64,000 bases of DNA. Origin: Axinella damicornis (taxonomy: Eukaryota; Porifera; Demospongiae; Axinellida; Axinellidae). Positions 21,028-34,600 of the stretch are shown piece by piece (positions within the stretch are counted from its first letter, which is position 1; each line of letters starts with the position of its first letter). The position numbers and the translations under genes were made by a program. The notes beneath the pieces were generated by a model. It was not told where the DNA came from, did not search any database, and worked only from the letters and a program-made list of their open reading frames with translations. The stretch lies in contig OZ007506.1 in NCBI GenBank assembly GCA_963931865.1, positions 10,789,301-10,853,300 on the forward strand, in the 5' to 3' direction.

Positions 21028-23044
21028 CGAGGGGCAACCGCACTCCTGGTAGCCGCGATGCAACCGGCTGCAACTCGCTGGTCGCGCAAGCTACACGTTG
21101 AGCTCATTCCAATTAACGCACATGACATGTGAGGATCACGTTCGGTCGATTGAATTGGCAATGGCGTCCAAAGGGAAGACAAGAACTTATTACAGCTCTC
21201 ACAACTTCGCCAGTACGGTGTGTTTCGGCATGTGAGCGTCAGTGAACAACAGCGATTACGGCTGTGTGGTCAGGATCTTTGTGGGGCCTTCGTAAGACTG
21301 TACTGGCAACCAACGTCGAAGAGAGCGATCGAGCAATGGCGTCCGACGGCACAACGAAAGCGCTTGTATCTCCACCACCAAGGTGAGTTTCAGCACCAAA
21401 ATTGTACGGTTGGGACAGTGCATGATAGCGATCATGAAGGTGTAGTCAGAATCTTCGTACGTCATTCCTATCACTCGAACGAGTTATTTACATTATTTAA
21501 TTAATTATTTTTACGAGGGGCAACCGCACTCCTGGTAGCCGTTGCAACGCCAGCTGTGACTCGTCGTAGCGAAACCTAAGTATCGCAGTTAGTTCCAACT
21601 AACGCACATGCCACGTGGCAACCACGCTCTGTCGATCGCTAGCAATGGCGGCCACGGGGAAGACACGAAGTTACTACAGCACTTACAACTTTGCCAGCAC
21701 GGTGAGTTTTGGCATGTAAGCGTCAGTGAACGACAGCGATCACGGCCGTGTGGTCAGAATCTTCGTGTGCCTTTGCTAAGAACGGTACTGCCACCGGAAG
21801 TCGGAGAGCGAGCTCGAGCAATGGCAGCCACGGCGAGACAAAAGCGCTTGTATCTCCACCACCAAGATGAGTTTCAGAACCAAAATTGTACGCTTGGGTC
21901 ACTGCATGATAGTGATCACGACGGTGTAGTCAGAATCTTTGTAGGCCATTGCTAAGGTAGTCAAAGGTTATTTAGATTATATTACATTACGCGGCACAAT
22001 TTTTCCCCTACCAGGAGTGTAACGAGGGGCAACCGCACTCCTGGTAGCCGTTGCAACTCCGCGGTTGCCTCGCCGTAGCGCAAGCTAATTATTGCAATTC
22101 GTTCCAATTAACGCACATGCCACGTGGCAACCACGCTCAGTCGAACGCTAACAATGGCGACCAAAGGGAAGACACAAAACTATAACAGCACTTACAACCT
22201 TGCTAGCACGGTGATGTAAGCATCAGTGAACGACAGCGATTACGGCTGTGTGGTCAGAATCTTTGTGAGCCCTTCGTATGACTGTACTGGCAGCCAACGT
22301 CGAAGAGCACGAACGAGCAATGGCGGCCGACGCCACTACAAAAGCGCTTGTAGCTATCTCCACCACCAAGGTGAGTTTCACCACAATTATTGTGTGGTTG
22401 TAACACTGCATGATAGCGATCACGACGGTGTAGTCAGAATCTCTGTAGACCTTTCCTGCGTGCTGTGAGGTTTATGTTACATTATTTACGCGGCACAATC
22501 TTCTCTATACCAGGAGTGTAACGAGGGGCAACCGCACTCCTGGTAGCCGTTGCAACGCCGGCTGCGACTCTCCGCAGCGCAGTTATTCCCAATTAACGCA
22601 CATGTCACATGGCAACCACGATCGCTAGCAATGGCGCGACCGAAGGGAAGACACGAAATTATAACAGCACTTACAACTTTCCCAGCACGGTGAGTTTTGG
22701 CATGTTATCGTCAGTGAACGACAGCGATCACAGCCATGTGGTCAGAATCTTCGTGTGCCTTTGCTAAGAACGGTACTGCCACCGGAAGTCGGAGAGAGCG
22801 CTCGAGCAATGGCGGACCCGGCGAGACAAAAGCGCTTGTCTCCACCACCAAGGTGAGTTTGAGAACCAAAATTGTACGCTTGGGTCACTGCATGATAGTG
22901 ATGATGACGGTGTAGTCAGAATCTTTGTAGGCCATTCCTAAGGTAGTCAAAGGTTGTTTAGATTACATTACGCGGCACAATTTTTCCTATACCAGGAGTG
23001 TAATTACATTACGCGGCACAATTTTTCCTATACCAGGAGTGTAA
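21028..23044 (+). repeat. Tandem array of four two-part repeat units
   Basis: Head-to-tail units 21028-21513 (486 bp), 21514-22022 (509 bp), 22023-22521 (499 bp) and 22522-23044 (523 bp). Each starts CGAGGGGCAACCGCACTCCT. Units two to four end with GGCACAATTTTT..AGGAGTGTAA (nearly the reverse complement of part of the start: CACTCCTGGTAG). Each unit has two related halves. Open frames such as MPRGNHALSIASNGG are repeat-encoded. Confidence 0.9.
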
Positions 23045-25114
23045 TATGTCATTTTGTTTAGCAGCAGGCGCATGTTTGAGCTGAAGTTTGCTGTCACAGA
23101 GCAGAAGTCAGCAACCTCATAGGCACCTGGGCAGTAGGTGTCCCTGCCTTGGTATATGGACAATATTACTCAGGTATTACACTTCCAGCATTGGCTGAAG
23201 AACCATGCAGGCCCGGGCATCTGAAGTCAACCCTTCCCTGGATGGATGACAAAGCCAGTTCTCCCTGTCTGAAGACCATAGGCAGTTTATATTACCATTC
23301 ATATGTTGTTAAACCATACTTGAGTCTTGAGATAGGCATTCACCCTCACAGAATACAGTAGGTAGTAATGAGTCTTGAGATAGGCATTCACCCTCACAGA
23401 ATACAGTAGGTAGTAACATAGAGCTAGAGTGCCTCGAAACTTTGATTGACGCATGCAACGCTTGATCACATCTTCCCCGCTGTGTTTCTAATTCAGCGAT
23501 CTTGAGTAATAATTACGTATCGTTGCTAAGTGATCGTTTATGCGCACATGCGTAAAGATGATTAAAATGGCGTGCCAATTGAAGCCATAGTTTTTGAGCG
23601 GGTAGCTGCAGCCGCCTGATGTGAGACTTCAAAGTTGTGAAAAAGCGATAGGCTGGTGCACTGCTCGGTGTAATATGCTGCTGTTTCATGCGTAAACCAT
23701 CATGAGAGATTTTGCGATGCGGCCAAGTGGTCAAGCAGCAAAAATGACGGTCAACATTTCTTGGCCCCGGTCGCAGTTCTGACTACGCCGTCAATGGGAG
23801 TATCAATATAGTCCCTACCTAGCCTCATACCCAGGCCCTCACACGGTCAGCATTACTGCGTAATCGATTACATTCCTTACTTGGATGCATTCGAAATCAC
23901 GCGAAAGGTAGCTGTTGGTGATGGCTAAGTAGAACGTCTTTGCCAAGGAGCGACCAGAGGTGAGTTTTGATGGCCAGATACACCTTTCACGGGGTAAAGA
24001 ATGTAATTACTACGCAGTAAATTGGAAATGGACGAACGTAATTTGCCTACCCGAAATCAAGACTGCTGAGCTCAGCACATATGGGAATTTTGCCAAGTAT
24101 CACCAGGCCCACTTCCGCGTTTCGCGTATGGGCCTGGGAACAAGGCTAGTCCCTACCCGGGATTGGAAACTCTTCATGTGATCCCAATAGTGCTAATACT
24201 GTTGTGCGTGGATCATCACTCTGAAGTGTTGATAGGTAGCATACATCAAAGCAAGAAGACAAGGCCCCAGAGAGAAGGTCCAGATGCATCAGATGATACA
24301 TGCAGGTTGGTCCTGTCTATGGATTTACTGTTCATTTACATGGTCATACATTGTAAGTACCACAAAATGAATCTCCTGTGATCAGTGATTATGCTATGAT
24401 ACTAACTGAGCCTAGATTTGCATGTGTAGGTACTATTTCATGTGCAAGCCAGGCAATGGCTGCTACCAACCCAGAACTTGTCGGGGGTAGAACGGGCTGG
24501 GGGTTGTATTCCTATAGATTTGCTAGTGAGGGACATGTTGCTGACCCATGGCAATACTGCACCAGCTATCTGGTTTCCCCAGTGGTTGATCATCAACTGA
24601 GTCATGAGAGAGAAGAGTGACAAAATGGCAGAACAGTACAACTGTCACACATTTGTCGAGGGAGCTGAGGCTATAGGGTAGACCCTGGAAAGTGTCTGTG
24701 TGTGCCAAGGGATAGCTGGGTCATTGTATTATAGTGTGGGGATGTTTTTTTGGTGGATACCCTGGTCTATAATGTTGTATGGTCAGATTTTAAAGTGGTT
24801 ATTTACTCCAACAGGTTAAAATGCGACGGAGAAAGCATCACCCAGGCGTCTGAGAGGAAGAGCCATTACATCTCATAGTGCTTAAACATCAAACTGAGAA
24901 GGGACATATATATCAGTTCTAATTCTCTCCTTGCCCCTTGGAAGCATGCCCTATCTACCGACAGTGAAGGCTTGCAATGAAGCCATCTTGACCAGTAGTG
25001 GTTGCTATCTTGTATCGTGTATGTGTGTGTGTTGCGTTATGTATAACAATATGCCTACAAGCATGATGTGTTCAGTTTTCCAACAACAACATTTTAATAG
25101 ACTGCAAGATCTTG
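22630..25114. repeat. 2,485-bp direct duplication, left copy
   Basis: Matches 25315-27799 at a constant offset of 2,685 with no difference that I could find. It includes the last two-part repeat unit, a 46-47 bp tandem duplication at 23322-23415, and a hairpin element at 23820-24148. It ends exactly at the N gap. Confidence 0.93.
23820..24148. mobile_element. TAGCCTCG hairpin-family element (329 bp) with 9-bp target duplication
   Basis: Begins TAGCCTCATACCCAGGCCC and ends GGGCCTGGGAACAAGGCTA. It is flanked by GTCCCTACC on both sides (23811-23819 and 24149-24157). The second copy of this element is at 26505-26833. Confidence 0.85.
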
Positions 25115-25314
25115 NNNNNNNNNNNNNNNNNNNNNNNNNNNNNNNNNNNNNNNNNNNNNNNNNNNNNNNNNNNNNNNNNNNNNNNNNNNNNNNNNNNNNN
25201 NNNNNNNNNNNNNNNNNNNNNNNNNNNNNNNNNNNNNNNNNNNNNNNNNNNNNNNNNNNNNNNNNNNNNNNNNNNNNNNNNNNNNNNNNNNNNNNNNNNN
25301 NNNNNNNNNNNNNN
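25115..25314. other. Assembly gap of exactly 200 N
   Basis: A round 200-N spacer, conventionally used for gaps of unknown size. Both flanks carry the same 2,485-bp sequence. Confidence 0.99.
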
Positions 25315-27799
25315 AATGGCGCGACCGAAGGGAAGACACGAAATTATAACAGCACTTACAACTTTCCCAGCACGGTGAGTTTTGGCATGTTATCGTCAGT
25401 GAACGACAGCGATCACAGCCATGTGGTCAGAATCTTCGTGTGCCTTTGCTAAGAACGGTACTGCCACCGGAAGTCGGAGAGAGCGCTCGAGCAATGGCGG
25501 ACCCGGCGAGACAAAAGCGCTTGTCTCCACCACCAAGGTGAGTTTGAGAACCAAAATTGTACGCTTGGGTCACTGCATGATAGTGATGATGACGGTGTAG
25601 TCAGAATCTTTGTAGGCCATTCCTAAGGTAGTCAAAGGTTGTTTAGATTACATTACGCGGCACAATTTTTCCTATACCAGGAGTGTAATTACATTACGCG
25701 GCACAATTTTTCCTATACCAGGAGTGTAATATGTCATTTTGTTTAGCAGCAGGCGCATGTTTGAGCTGAAGTTTGCTGTCACAGAGCAGAAGTCAGCAAC
25801 CTCATAGGCACCTGGGCAGTAGGTGTCCCTGCCTTGGTATATGGACAATATTACTCAGGTATTACACTTCCAGCATTGGCTGAAGAACCATGCAGGCCCG
25901 GGCATCTGAAGTCAACCCTTCCCTGGATGGATGACAAAGCCAGTTCTCCCTGTCTGAAGACCATAGGCAGTTTATATTACCATTCATATGTTGTTAAACC
26001 ATACTTGAGTCTTGAGATAGGCATTCACCCTCACAGAATACAGTAGGTAGTAATGAGTCTTGAGATAGGCATTCACCCTCACAGAATACAGTAGGTAGTA
26101 ACATAGAGCTAGAGTGCCTCGAAACTTTGATTGACGCATGCAACGCTTGATCACATCTTCCCCGCTGTGTTTCTAATTCAGCGATCTTGAGTAATAATTA
26201 CGTATCGTTGCTAAGTGATCGTTTATGCGCACATGCGTAAAGATGATTAAAATGGCGTGCCAATTGAAGCCATAGTTTTTGAGCGGGTAGCTGCAGCCGC
26301 CTGATGTGAGACTTCAAAGTTGTGAAAAAGCGATAGGCTGGTGCACTGCTCGGTGTAATATGCTGCTGTTTCATGCGTAAACCATCATGAGAGATTTTGC
26401 GATGCGGCCAAGTGGTCAAGCAGCAAAAATGACGGTCAACATTTCTTGGCCCCGGTCGCAGTTCTGACTACGCCGTCAATGGGAGTATCAATATAGTCCC
26501 TACCTAGCCTCATACCCAGGCCCTCACACGGTCAGCATTACTGCGTAATCGATTACATTCCTTACTTGGATGCATTCGAAATCACGCGAAAGGTAGCTGT
26601 TGGTGATGGCTAAGTAGAACGTCTTTGCCAAGGAGCGACCAGAGGTGAGTTTTGATGGCCAGATACACCTTTCACGGGGTAAAGAATGTAATTACTACGC
26701 AGTAAATTGGAAATGGACGAACGTAATTTGCCTACCCGAAATCAAGACTGCTGAGCTCAGCACATATGGGAATTTTGCCAAGTATCACCAGGCCCACTTC
26801 CGCGTTTCGCGTATGGGCCTGGGAACAAGGCTAGTCCCTACCCGGGATTGGAAACTCTTCATGTGATCCCAATAGTGCTAATACTGTTGTGCGTGGATCA
26901 TCACTCTGAAGTGTTGATAGGTAGCATACATCAAAGCAAGAAGACAAGGCCCCAGAGAGAAGGTCCAGATGCATCAGATGATACATGCAGGTTGGTCCTG
27001 TCTATGGATTTACTGTTCATTTACATGGTCATACATTGTAAGTACCACAAAATGAATCTCCTGTGATCAGTGATTATGCTATGATACTAACTGAGCCTAG
27101 ATTTGCATGTGTAGGTACTATTTCATGTGCAAGCCAGGCAATGGCTGCTACCAACCCAGAACTTGTCGGGGGTAGAACGGGCTGGGGGTTGTATTCCTAT
27201 AGATTTGCTAGTGAGGGACATGTTGCTGACCCATGGCAATACTGCACCAGCTATCTGGTTTCCCCAGTGGTTGATCATCAACTGAGTCATGAGAGAGAAG
27301 AGTGACAAAATGGCAGAACAGTACAACTGTCACACATTTGTCGAGGGAGCTGAGGCTATAGGGTAGACCCTGGAAAGTGTCTGTGTGTGCCAAGGGATAG
27401 CTGGGTCATTGTATTATAGTGTGGGGATGTTTTTTTGGTGGATACCCTGGTCTATAATGTTGTATGGTCAGATTTTAAAGTGGTTATTTACTCCAACAGG
27501 TTAAAATGCGACGGAGAAAGCATCACCCAGGCGTCTGAGAGGAAGAGCCATTACATCTCATAGTGCTTAAACATCAAACTGAGAAGGGACATATATATCA
27601 GTTCTAATTCTCTCCTTGCCCCTTGGAAGCATGCCCTATCTACCGACAGTGAAGGCTTGCAATGAAGCCATCTTGACCAGTAGTGGTTGCTATCTTGTAT
27701 CGTGTATGTGTGTGTGTTGCGTTATGTATAACAATATGCCTACAAGCATGATGTGTTCAGTTTTCCAACAACAACATTTTAATAGACTGCAAGATCTTG
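25315..27799. repeat. 2,485-bp direct duplication, right copy
   Basis: Second copy of 22630-25114, starting exactly at the gap edge. After 27799 the sequence continues as single-copy DNA. Confidence 0.93.
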
Positions 27800-28604
27800 G
27801 CATTCACTGCATGGCTACTGACTTCTCTGAACTAGCTAGCTAGCCACTGACATGGAATGATGATACTGGTGACCGTGAGGAACAACTGCAAGCAACTCCT
27901 TGGCTGTCAGCCTCTTCCCAGTAACAGCAGCTTGACAATATACAGAATAGTTGACTGGAACGTCTGGCCCACAACACTGCTATCCTTCACTCTCTGGTCT
28001 GTATTCAGTCCTGCTGTGCACGATCATTCTAATTGATGCCCACCAATCGGCCATTTTCCGGTGCAACGTGGACGGGACGTGCAATCGACTGTTAATTGCC
28101 CTAGTTTCCAATCCCGGGTAGGGACTATATCATCTATCATTCCCCTGATAACATATGTTCAACAAGCTCTCTGAAGGATCTATGTCCCACTCCGTAGATC
28201 TCATGCAAGATACAACGCCTCAGTACCCTGAGCGGGTGATGATGACACTTGGTGACAACAATGGCAAGCACCACATAAGAAGTACTACTCATCACACTTT
28301 TCTACATATGATATTATACTGCCAGTATAATTTTGATTAGTGGTCTCACCCACTTATACAGCACCCTCCAACAGCCGGGTAGAATCTTCTAAACGAACAC
28401 CACTGCCCTACAAGGTTTCTGGTTGCTCTTCGGTTGACTGTCTTCACAATTAGGTCCTCCGCTGCGCAAATGGAGAGAGCAGTTCAATTTCCCAGGCCCA
28501 CACAACACATAGGAATTAGTGATAAGCTTTTTAAGCGTGATCTCAAAACACGTGCGCTCATAAAATTGAAACGGATAAATAGATCAGTAAGCTTAACTGT
28601 TAAC

Positions 28605-31600
28605 ATGGCGACTTCAGTGGGGTCAATATTCCGAATTCTCTTCGAGTTTGTTGCTTGTCTAGGTAGAGTTCTGTGGTTATCGCTGCTGGGCTTCTTCAAG
28701 TTCTTCCTTCCAGTCCAGAAGAAGGACGTGACGAAGGAGATAGTGCTAATTACCGGTGCTGGGAGTGGAATTGGGAGGCTCATGGCTCTCAGGTAATAAT
28801 TATCATTTAGGGATGGGATGGGTCTGAGGATAGGTACATGTACACATCATTTCGAATTTACTCTGGTAAATTTCCTAATTCAATTTACTGCCTGTCATCT
28901 TGAAAAAGCAAAGAAACAAGACACATTCTTGTCAACAGTATGGTCACGTGCACAAAGTCCCTTTAGGGATTGTGTGAGATATTAGTCATACCGGTACATA
29001 ATGTGTTCAAGACATGCATGCAATTCTGCAGTAGATTGAAACCTCTGCATTTTTGTGCAGGTTTGCAGAGCTAGGTGCGAAGGTGGTATTGTGGGACATC
29101 AACAAGGAAGCAAATGAGGATGTGGCGGCAGAGATCAAGGGAAGGGGTCTGGTGGCATATGCCTTCCACTGCGACTGCAGCAAGAGAGAGGAAATTTACC
29201 GGGCTGCTGCACAGGTACTTGTAGGAGAGCATGTACATGTATGCATGTGTGTATGCAAATTGTATGGCCTGTATCTGTTTTGTGTGTTCATTAACTTAAC
29301 GGTATTACTCCATCTGGGCTATTCATCCGCCCAACATATTGATCTATTGCAGAGCTGCATGCATGCTCCCATTCTCCCTACCTCCCTCCCTCTCCCCAGG
29401 TAAAACGTGATGTGGGAGATGTGACAGTCCTGGTGAACAACGCTGGTATCATCAGTGGGAAGAAGTTCTTTGAGCTTCCTGATGACAGGGTTGACCTCAC
29501 CTTCCGGGTGAATACCACTGCACATTTCTGGGTGAGTGTTTATCAGGTGGATAGGGATAGAAGGAGTGGTACAAGTGTATGCACGGAAGGCAATGCTGTC
29601 TTCTTAACAGGGCATTCATAAGTAGCCAAACATTAGATTAGTTACCGTATTCGCGCGTTATTAGGCGCATGCGCCTATAACTCCTCAGGAAGGAAATATG
29701 CGCTTATAAGCTTAAGCGAGATGCGCCTAATAACGAATGGCATTCCTTGAATAGGAAGGGTGCTTCAAATCGCTTTTTTTCCACTCCGTAGGATCAAAAA
29801 TGGCAGCGTTTCTGGAAGAAGACTGCAGCACTTAACAGCTAGAGTGGACGAGAGTTGAACCTGCGTCTATAAGTGAGCTGCGCCTAATAACGCGCCACTA
29901 TGGTACCTAATTTAAGGTTGCGGGCTTGTCTTCGGCGCATATGCACAGAGTGGCGTGCACTAAATAGAATACAAGCCTGAAGCACATGGAGGCAGCTTCA
30001 CACAAGCCACTAACAGTTTTAAACTACAGCATAAATCAGACACATGCTTGGCAAGTCCAAAACAACTGCAGCTCATGAGTACCACTCTCGTAGAATGCGG
30101 AAAGGTATAGTTTTGATGGGACAGCTGCTTGGAACCAGAGCAGGACGCTCGAGTACAAGCAAGAATCAACTTCAAACTATGTTAAGTGGTCAGACAAAAA
30201 CTATACGTTTCCGCAAAGTACAGTTGCTGGACATCCAGGATCTCTCTTTTGGATTGGTGTCCTTCCGTCAGTCAAACTCGGCTGTGGTTCAAATAACTTT
30301 CACCCGAACAACATCCTGAGACTTGGCCCACAAAGCTTACAACGATGCCAGGGCACGCACTGGCTGCCTCTACACTTTTCATGATGTCTAATTGACTTCC
30401 GCATAAGGTCAATAGGTTCACGAAAATTGACAGTACAGCCGGAAAACAGTACTTGTGTGTACCACTCTAATTGAATTGATACGCGACTAGCCCGTGACCT
30501 TAAGTCATTATTGTCCATACTGGGTCATGTGAGTGGTCACATGACCAGCTGCCACTGCACCAGCCAAACGTTGAACATTCAACTCTGGTCTGTTCGCCAT
30601 GTTTTAAGTCACAAGACACGTCGTGACATGAGTGTCTCGCCATGTTCTAAGTGAGTGTCTCGCCTTGTTCTACATGTAAGTCCCAAGACACTCACGTCGT
30701 GACGTACGTGTCTCGTGACTTAGAACATGGCAAACAGACCAGAGTTGAATGTTCAAAGTTTGGCTGGTGCAGTGGCAGCTGGTCATGTGACCACTCACGT
30801 GACCCAGTGTATTTTTATTAAGTGAGGGAGGCCACATATATAAATGCATCTTCACATTTATAATCCGGCAATGTCCCTGGGACTTAGGTTCTGCGTGAAC
30901 AGAAAGGGCAGGACAGGGGGAGGTGAGTGAAAGGGTGCAAACAGCATGGTCGCGTCTGGGCTTAGCCTTGGTGGGAGCTGGCCGGATGGGCCATTTCTCG
31001 GATTTTAACACGTACCTAACATTGCATATCTGCGACGTGAGACTTTCAGCTTCATGATGTCACATCCGGCAGTGTCCTTGGGACTTAGGTTCTGCGTCAG
31101 CAGAAAGGGTGAGACAGGGGGAGGTGAGTGGGTGCACCCCAAGGGTGCAAACAGCATGGCCGTGTCTGGGCTCCACAGTAGAAAGGTCTTGGTTGGCACT
31201 GGGAGGGTCATTTCCGTCGTTTTTGGCATAAATGGACTTAGAAAGTGGCTGTCTTGCCTTGTAGGACCTCATTTCCAGGCCCGTTTTTCAGGTTAGCATT
31301 TCTCGGATGACTTGATTGCAAGTTCGTTAATTGGTGGGTGTGATGGTGTGATAAGTCGTGTATCTGCTTAGTACCTGTAGCTGATATTACCTGTGGTAGC
31401 AGTTTTAAGCCCAGCAATGCCAGAGAACAGAAATTAATGGTATGTTAAGTGTACGTACGTTCTAGAGACTGAAAATCACCTCGAGGAAAAAGTTGGGCCC
31501 TATGGGCCTAGAGAACAGTGCTCTCACCTTCAGTCGTTAGGCCAGCGGTCCATTCTATTCAGATACAGGAAGTTCACGTTGGGCTACATTCCAATGCATA

Positions 31601-34600
31601 ATTAACGCAGAGAATGTTTCCTGACTTTTCCACAGGCTAGCTGCAGCCAGAAACAACAGAAACGAACCGGGTTTGCGCTCGTTAGTGTAGAGACACCCCT
31701 CTGCTGTCCACATATCCACTTTAGATCCCGGGCTGAGAAAGCCTTCCAGCTGAGCAGCCGTTTTCCGAGACCTCATCGCGAACCGTTGCGGGCGATATGG
31801 TGCCGCATATTTTAGAACTTTTTTTTTTGCCAGACTGGAGCCAGGCAATCTATATATGTACCGATAGCCCATGCATTGCTCTACACAATATGTGAAAATA
31901 AAGTTGTTCCGGCGGGCGGTTAATGTGCTGTGTGAGCGCAAAAGTTCAGCAAAATTACTGCATGTGGACGTTGGTATATCGTAATCGCAGTTGTAAACAA
32001 TAGGCCACGTGTCATGCGCGCTGAGATGCCACGGAAGAGAAGAGGCCAGGGAGTGTTCTGATGAGCTCTGAACTCTGTGCAATGGAAAACTACGGTCTTA
32101 CCATTCGCATGCTGAAGGGTTGGTGGTGGAAATGAGTGAGTTTGCAGTGTTGCTAGCATTTCTGCCACATGCATTTGCAAAGCAGGTGGACTGAAAAGAA
32201 GGCAGAGGGTGAAGTGTGTGGCTGCAGGGAAACAGTATGTCCCTCGGTGAGGAAGGAGCAAGACAGGAATGAAGAGGAGGTCAATGCGTGACTCTGTAGG
32301 AATAGTTTACCTGTATTATTATAGCTATGTTTGTTGACTGTTTCTCAGCCATGACAGTTTCTGAAGCTACAATTCCATACTACACAGGTACATGAATAGC
32401 ACTGTCAACGAACTTCCGTACCATCTCAGGCAACAGAGGTAGTGTTGTTCCTACAACCCTAGCAAGGATAGATACTGCAAGCGATCCTCGCTGGGGTCCG
32501 GTTGTCGGGAATGAACGGACGTACTAGTACTATGCAATAATTGATGGTTGGCAAATAGAACTGTTGAGGAGTCTGCAGTTATGTGCTGCAGCCCGGAATT
32601 TGGAGACCCATGCATACATGTACGTTCTCCTAAAAGAAAAGATGCTATGGTTGCTTACTGCTGATCATTCTTTCCACTGAAATGATTATGATGGATGCTT
32701 GTACCTAGCTAGCTAGTTATATTAATACTATTGTACACAGATGTACTAGACTAGCTGTCTAGCTTGCTTCTTTCTAGCTGCGCTTACAAATAGATAGCTA
32801 TAAAGCTATTACAGTCCTGTTCTCTGTCAACATAAACCGTAAGCCCGCATGCAATAATTTTTGCTGAACTTTTGAGCTCACGCAGCACATCAACCGCCCG
32901 GCGGAACAACTTTATTTTCACATATTTTGTAGAGCAATGCATGGGCTATCGGTACATATATAGATTGCCTGGCTCCAGTCTGGCAAAAAAAAATGTTGTG
33001 GCACGCCACGGTTCGCGATGAGGTCTCGGAAAACGGCTGCCCAGCTGGAAGGCTTTCTCAGCCCGGGATCTAAAGTGGATATGTGGACAGCAGAGAGGTA
33101 TCTCTACACTAACGAGCGCAAACCCGGTTCGTTTCTGTTGTTTCTGGCTGGAGCTAGCCGTGAAAAAGTCAGGAAACATTCTCTGCATTAATTATGCATT
33201 GGAATGTAGCCCAACGTGAACTTCCTGTATCTGAATAGATCCTTTGATCTTGGACCGCTGGCCTAACGACTGCTTGTAGAGGCTTGAATTCCAGTTCTCA
33301 AGGCTGATTTTCTGCTAGAGCGAGTTACCATTGCCTGAACATCTTTGATCGCATACTAGTTCATGAGTGGGTGTAGTCAGAGTGACGATTGTCGAAAGCA
33401 TGGCTGCTCGCAGTTCAGTGTGAAGTTTTGAGCATGAAAACCAATGGGAACTTTATCTAGTCGCGCGTTATTAGACGCATGCGCCTATAACTCCACAGGA
33501 AGGAGATATGTGCCTATAAGCGAGATGCGCCTAATAGCGAATATTTTTATAATGACATTCCTCGAATAGGAAGTGCGCTTCAATTAGAATTATAGCTTTT
33601 TCCACTCGTAGGATCGAAAATTGCAGAGTTTCTGGAAGAAAACTGCAGCGCTTAACAGTGAGTACCTGGGATGAGAGTTGAACATGCGCTTAACAGCGAA
33701 TATGTGCCTATAAGTGAGATGCGCCTAATAACGCGCGACTACGGTATGTTGAAGTAAGTAAAACTAACCTCCTAAGTCTACGGTTTGTAAGGGAACACTT
33801 CCTCCGTAAAGTTCTACAGCTGTGTAGTTGAACTGTATGCATACTGTATTTGTGTTAGTTTCCTTTCCACATGCATGGCACTATCCACTTCTCCAGACAC
33901 TGAAGGCCTTCCTCCCCACCATGATGTCCAAAAACCATGGCCATGTGATCACCATAGCTTCTGGTGCAGGGATATTTGGCATTGCTGGGCTGGTAGACTA
34001 CTGTGCCTCCAAATTTGGAGCTGTCGGCATTCATGAGTCTATCACAAGTGAACTATCGTTGGAGTACAGTGGTGTCCATACCACATGTGTGTGCCCCTAT
34101 TACATCAACACAGGCATGTTTGATGGAGTCAAAACCAGGTATGTTGTGCACCTATACCAAGAGTTCATCAATATACTCATGGTCGCTTTGTTTTGCTTCA
34201 GGAGTGCATGGCTATTGAGCTCCTGAGGTGGCTAGAGAGCAGTAGTTGTGACCGGATCTGAGTAAAGCATGCATTTTTAACAAATCACTTTTAAAATGTT
34301 TTTGAGTGGTAACTGCACTCTTGGTAGCCGGTGTACCATTGCCCAGGTCACCTGGGCAGTTGTCCTCTAGCACATGTTCACACTAGAACTACTAGTACAA
34401 CCACCACAACCATGGCAACCAGTACAACCACAACTATCACTACAACCAGTACAATGAAAGATTATGCGTATTGCAAAATGAAAATGGCGGCAGCTGTCCG
34501 AGTCTGTGTGCTAGAGGGCACTTACGCGTAAATGATGGAGCTAGGTATACCCCAAGACTAGGGCTCGTGTGCATTGGCGACAGCTTGGAGCTTTCACCGC

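Larger units (their letters stand above)
16740..28604. other. Repeat-rich intergenic region with no supported host gene
   Basis: Between the YTHDF first exon and the SDR16C start codon I see only repeats: copies of the two-part repeat (both orientations), hairpin elements, a palindrome, a TTAA element, and a doubled segment around the N gap. The segment at 23045-24900 (repeated at 25730-27585) contains short open frames such as one reading ..VDHHSEVLIGSIHQSKKTR near 24200, but no domain could be named. Region 27800-28400 shows nothing recognisable. The YTHDF promoter should lie just above 16740 and the SDR promoter just below 28605. Confidence 0.55.

Noticed and set aside
21608..21955. 115-codon frame MPRGNHALSIASNGG..
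   Set aside because: It lies entirely within one unit of the two-part repeat and recurs, broken, in other copies.
28470..28604. Upstream start codon for the SDR16C gene
   Set aside because: It would add 45 mostly polar residues before the membrane anchor, unlike the family. ATG 28605 fits better.
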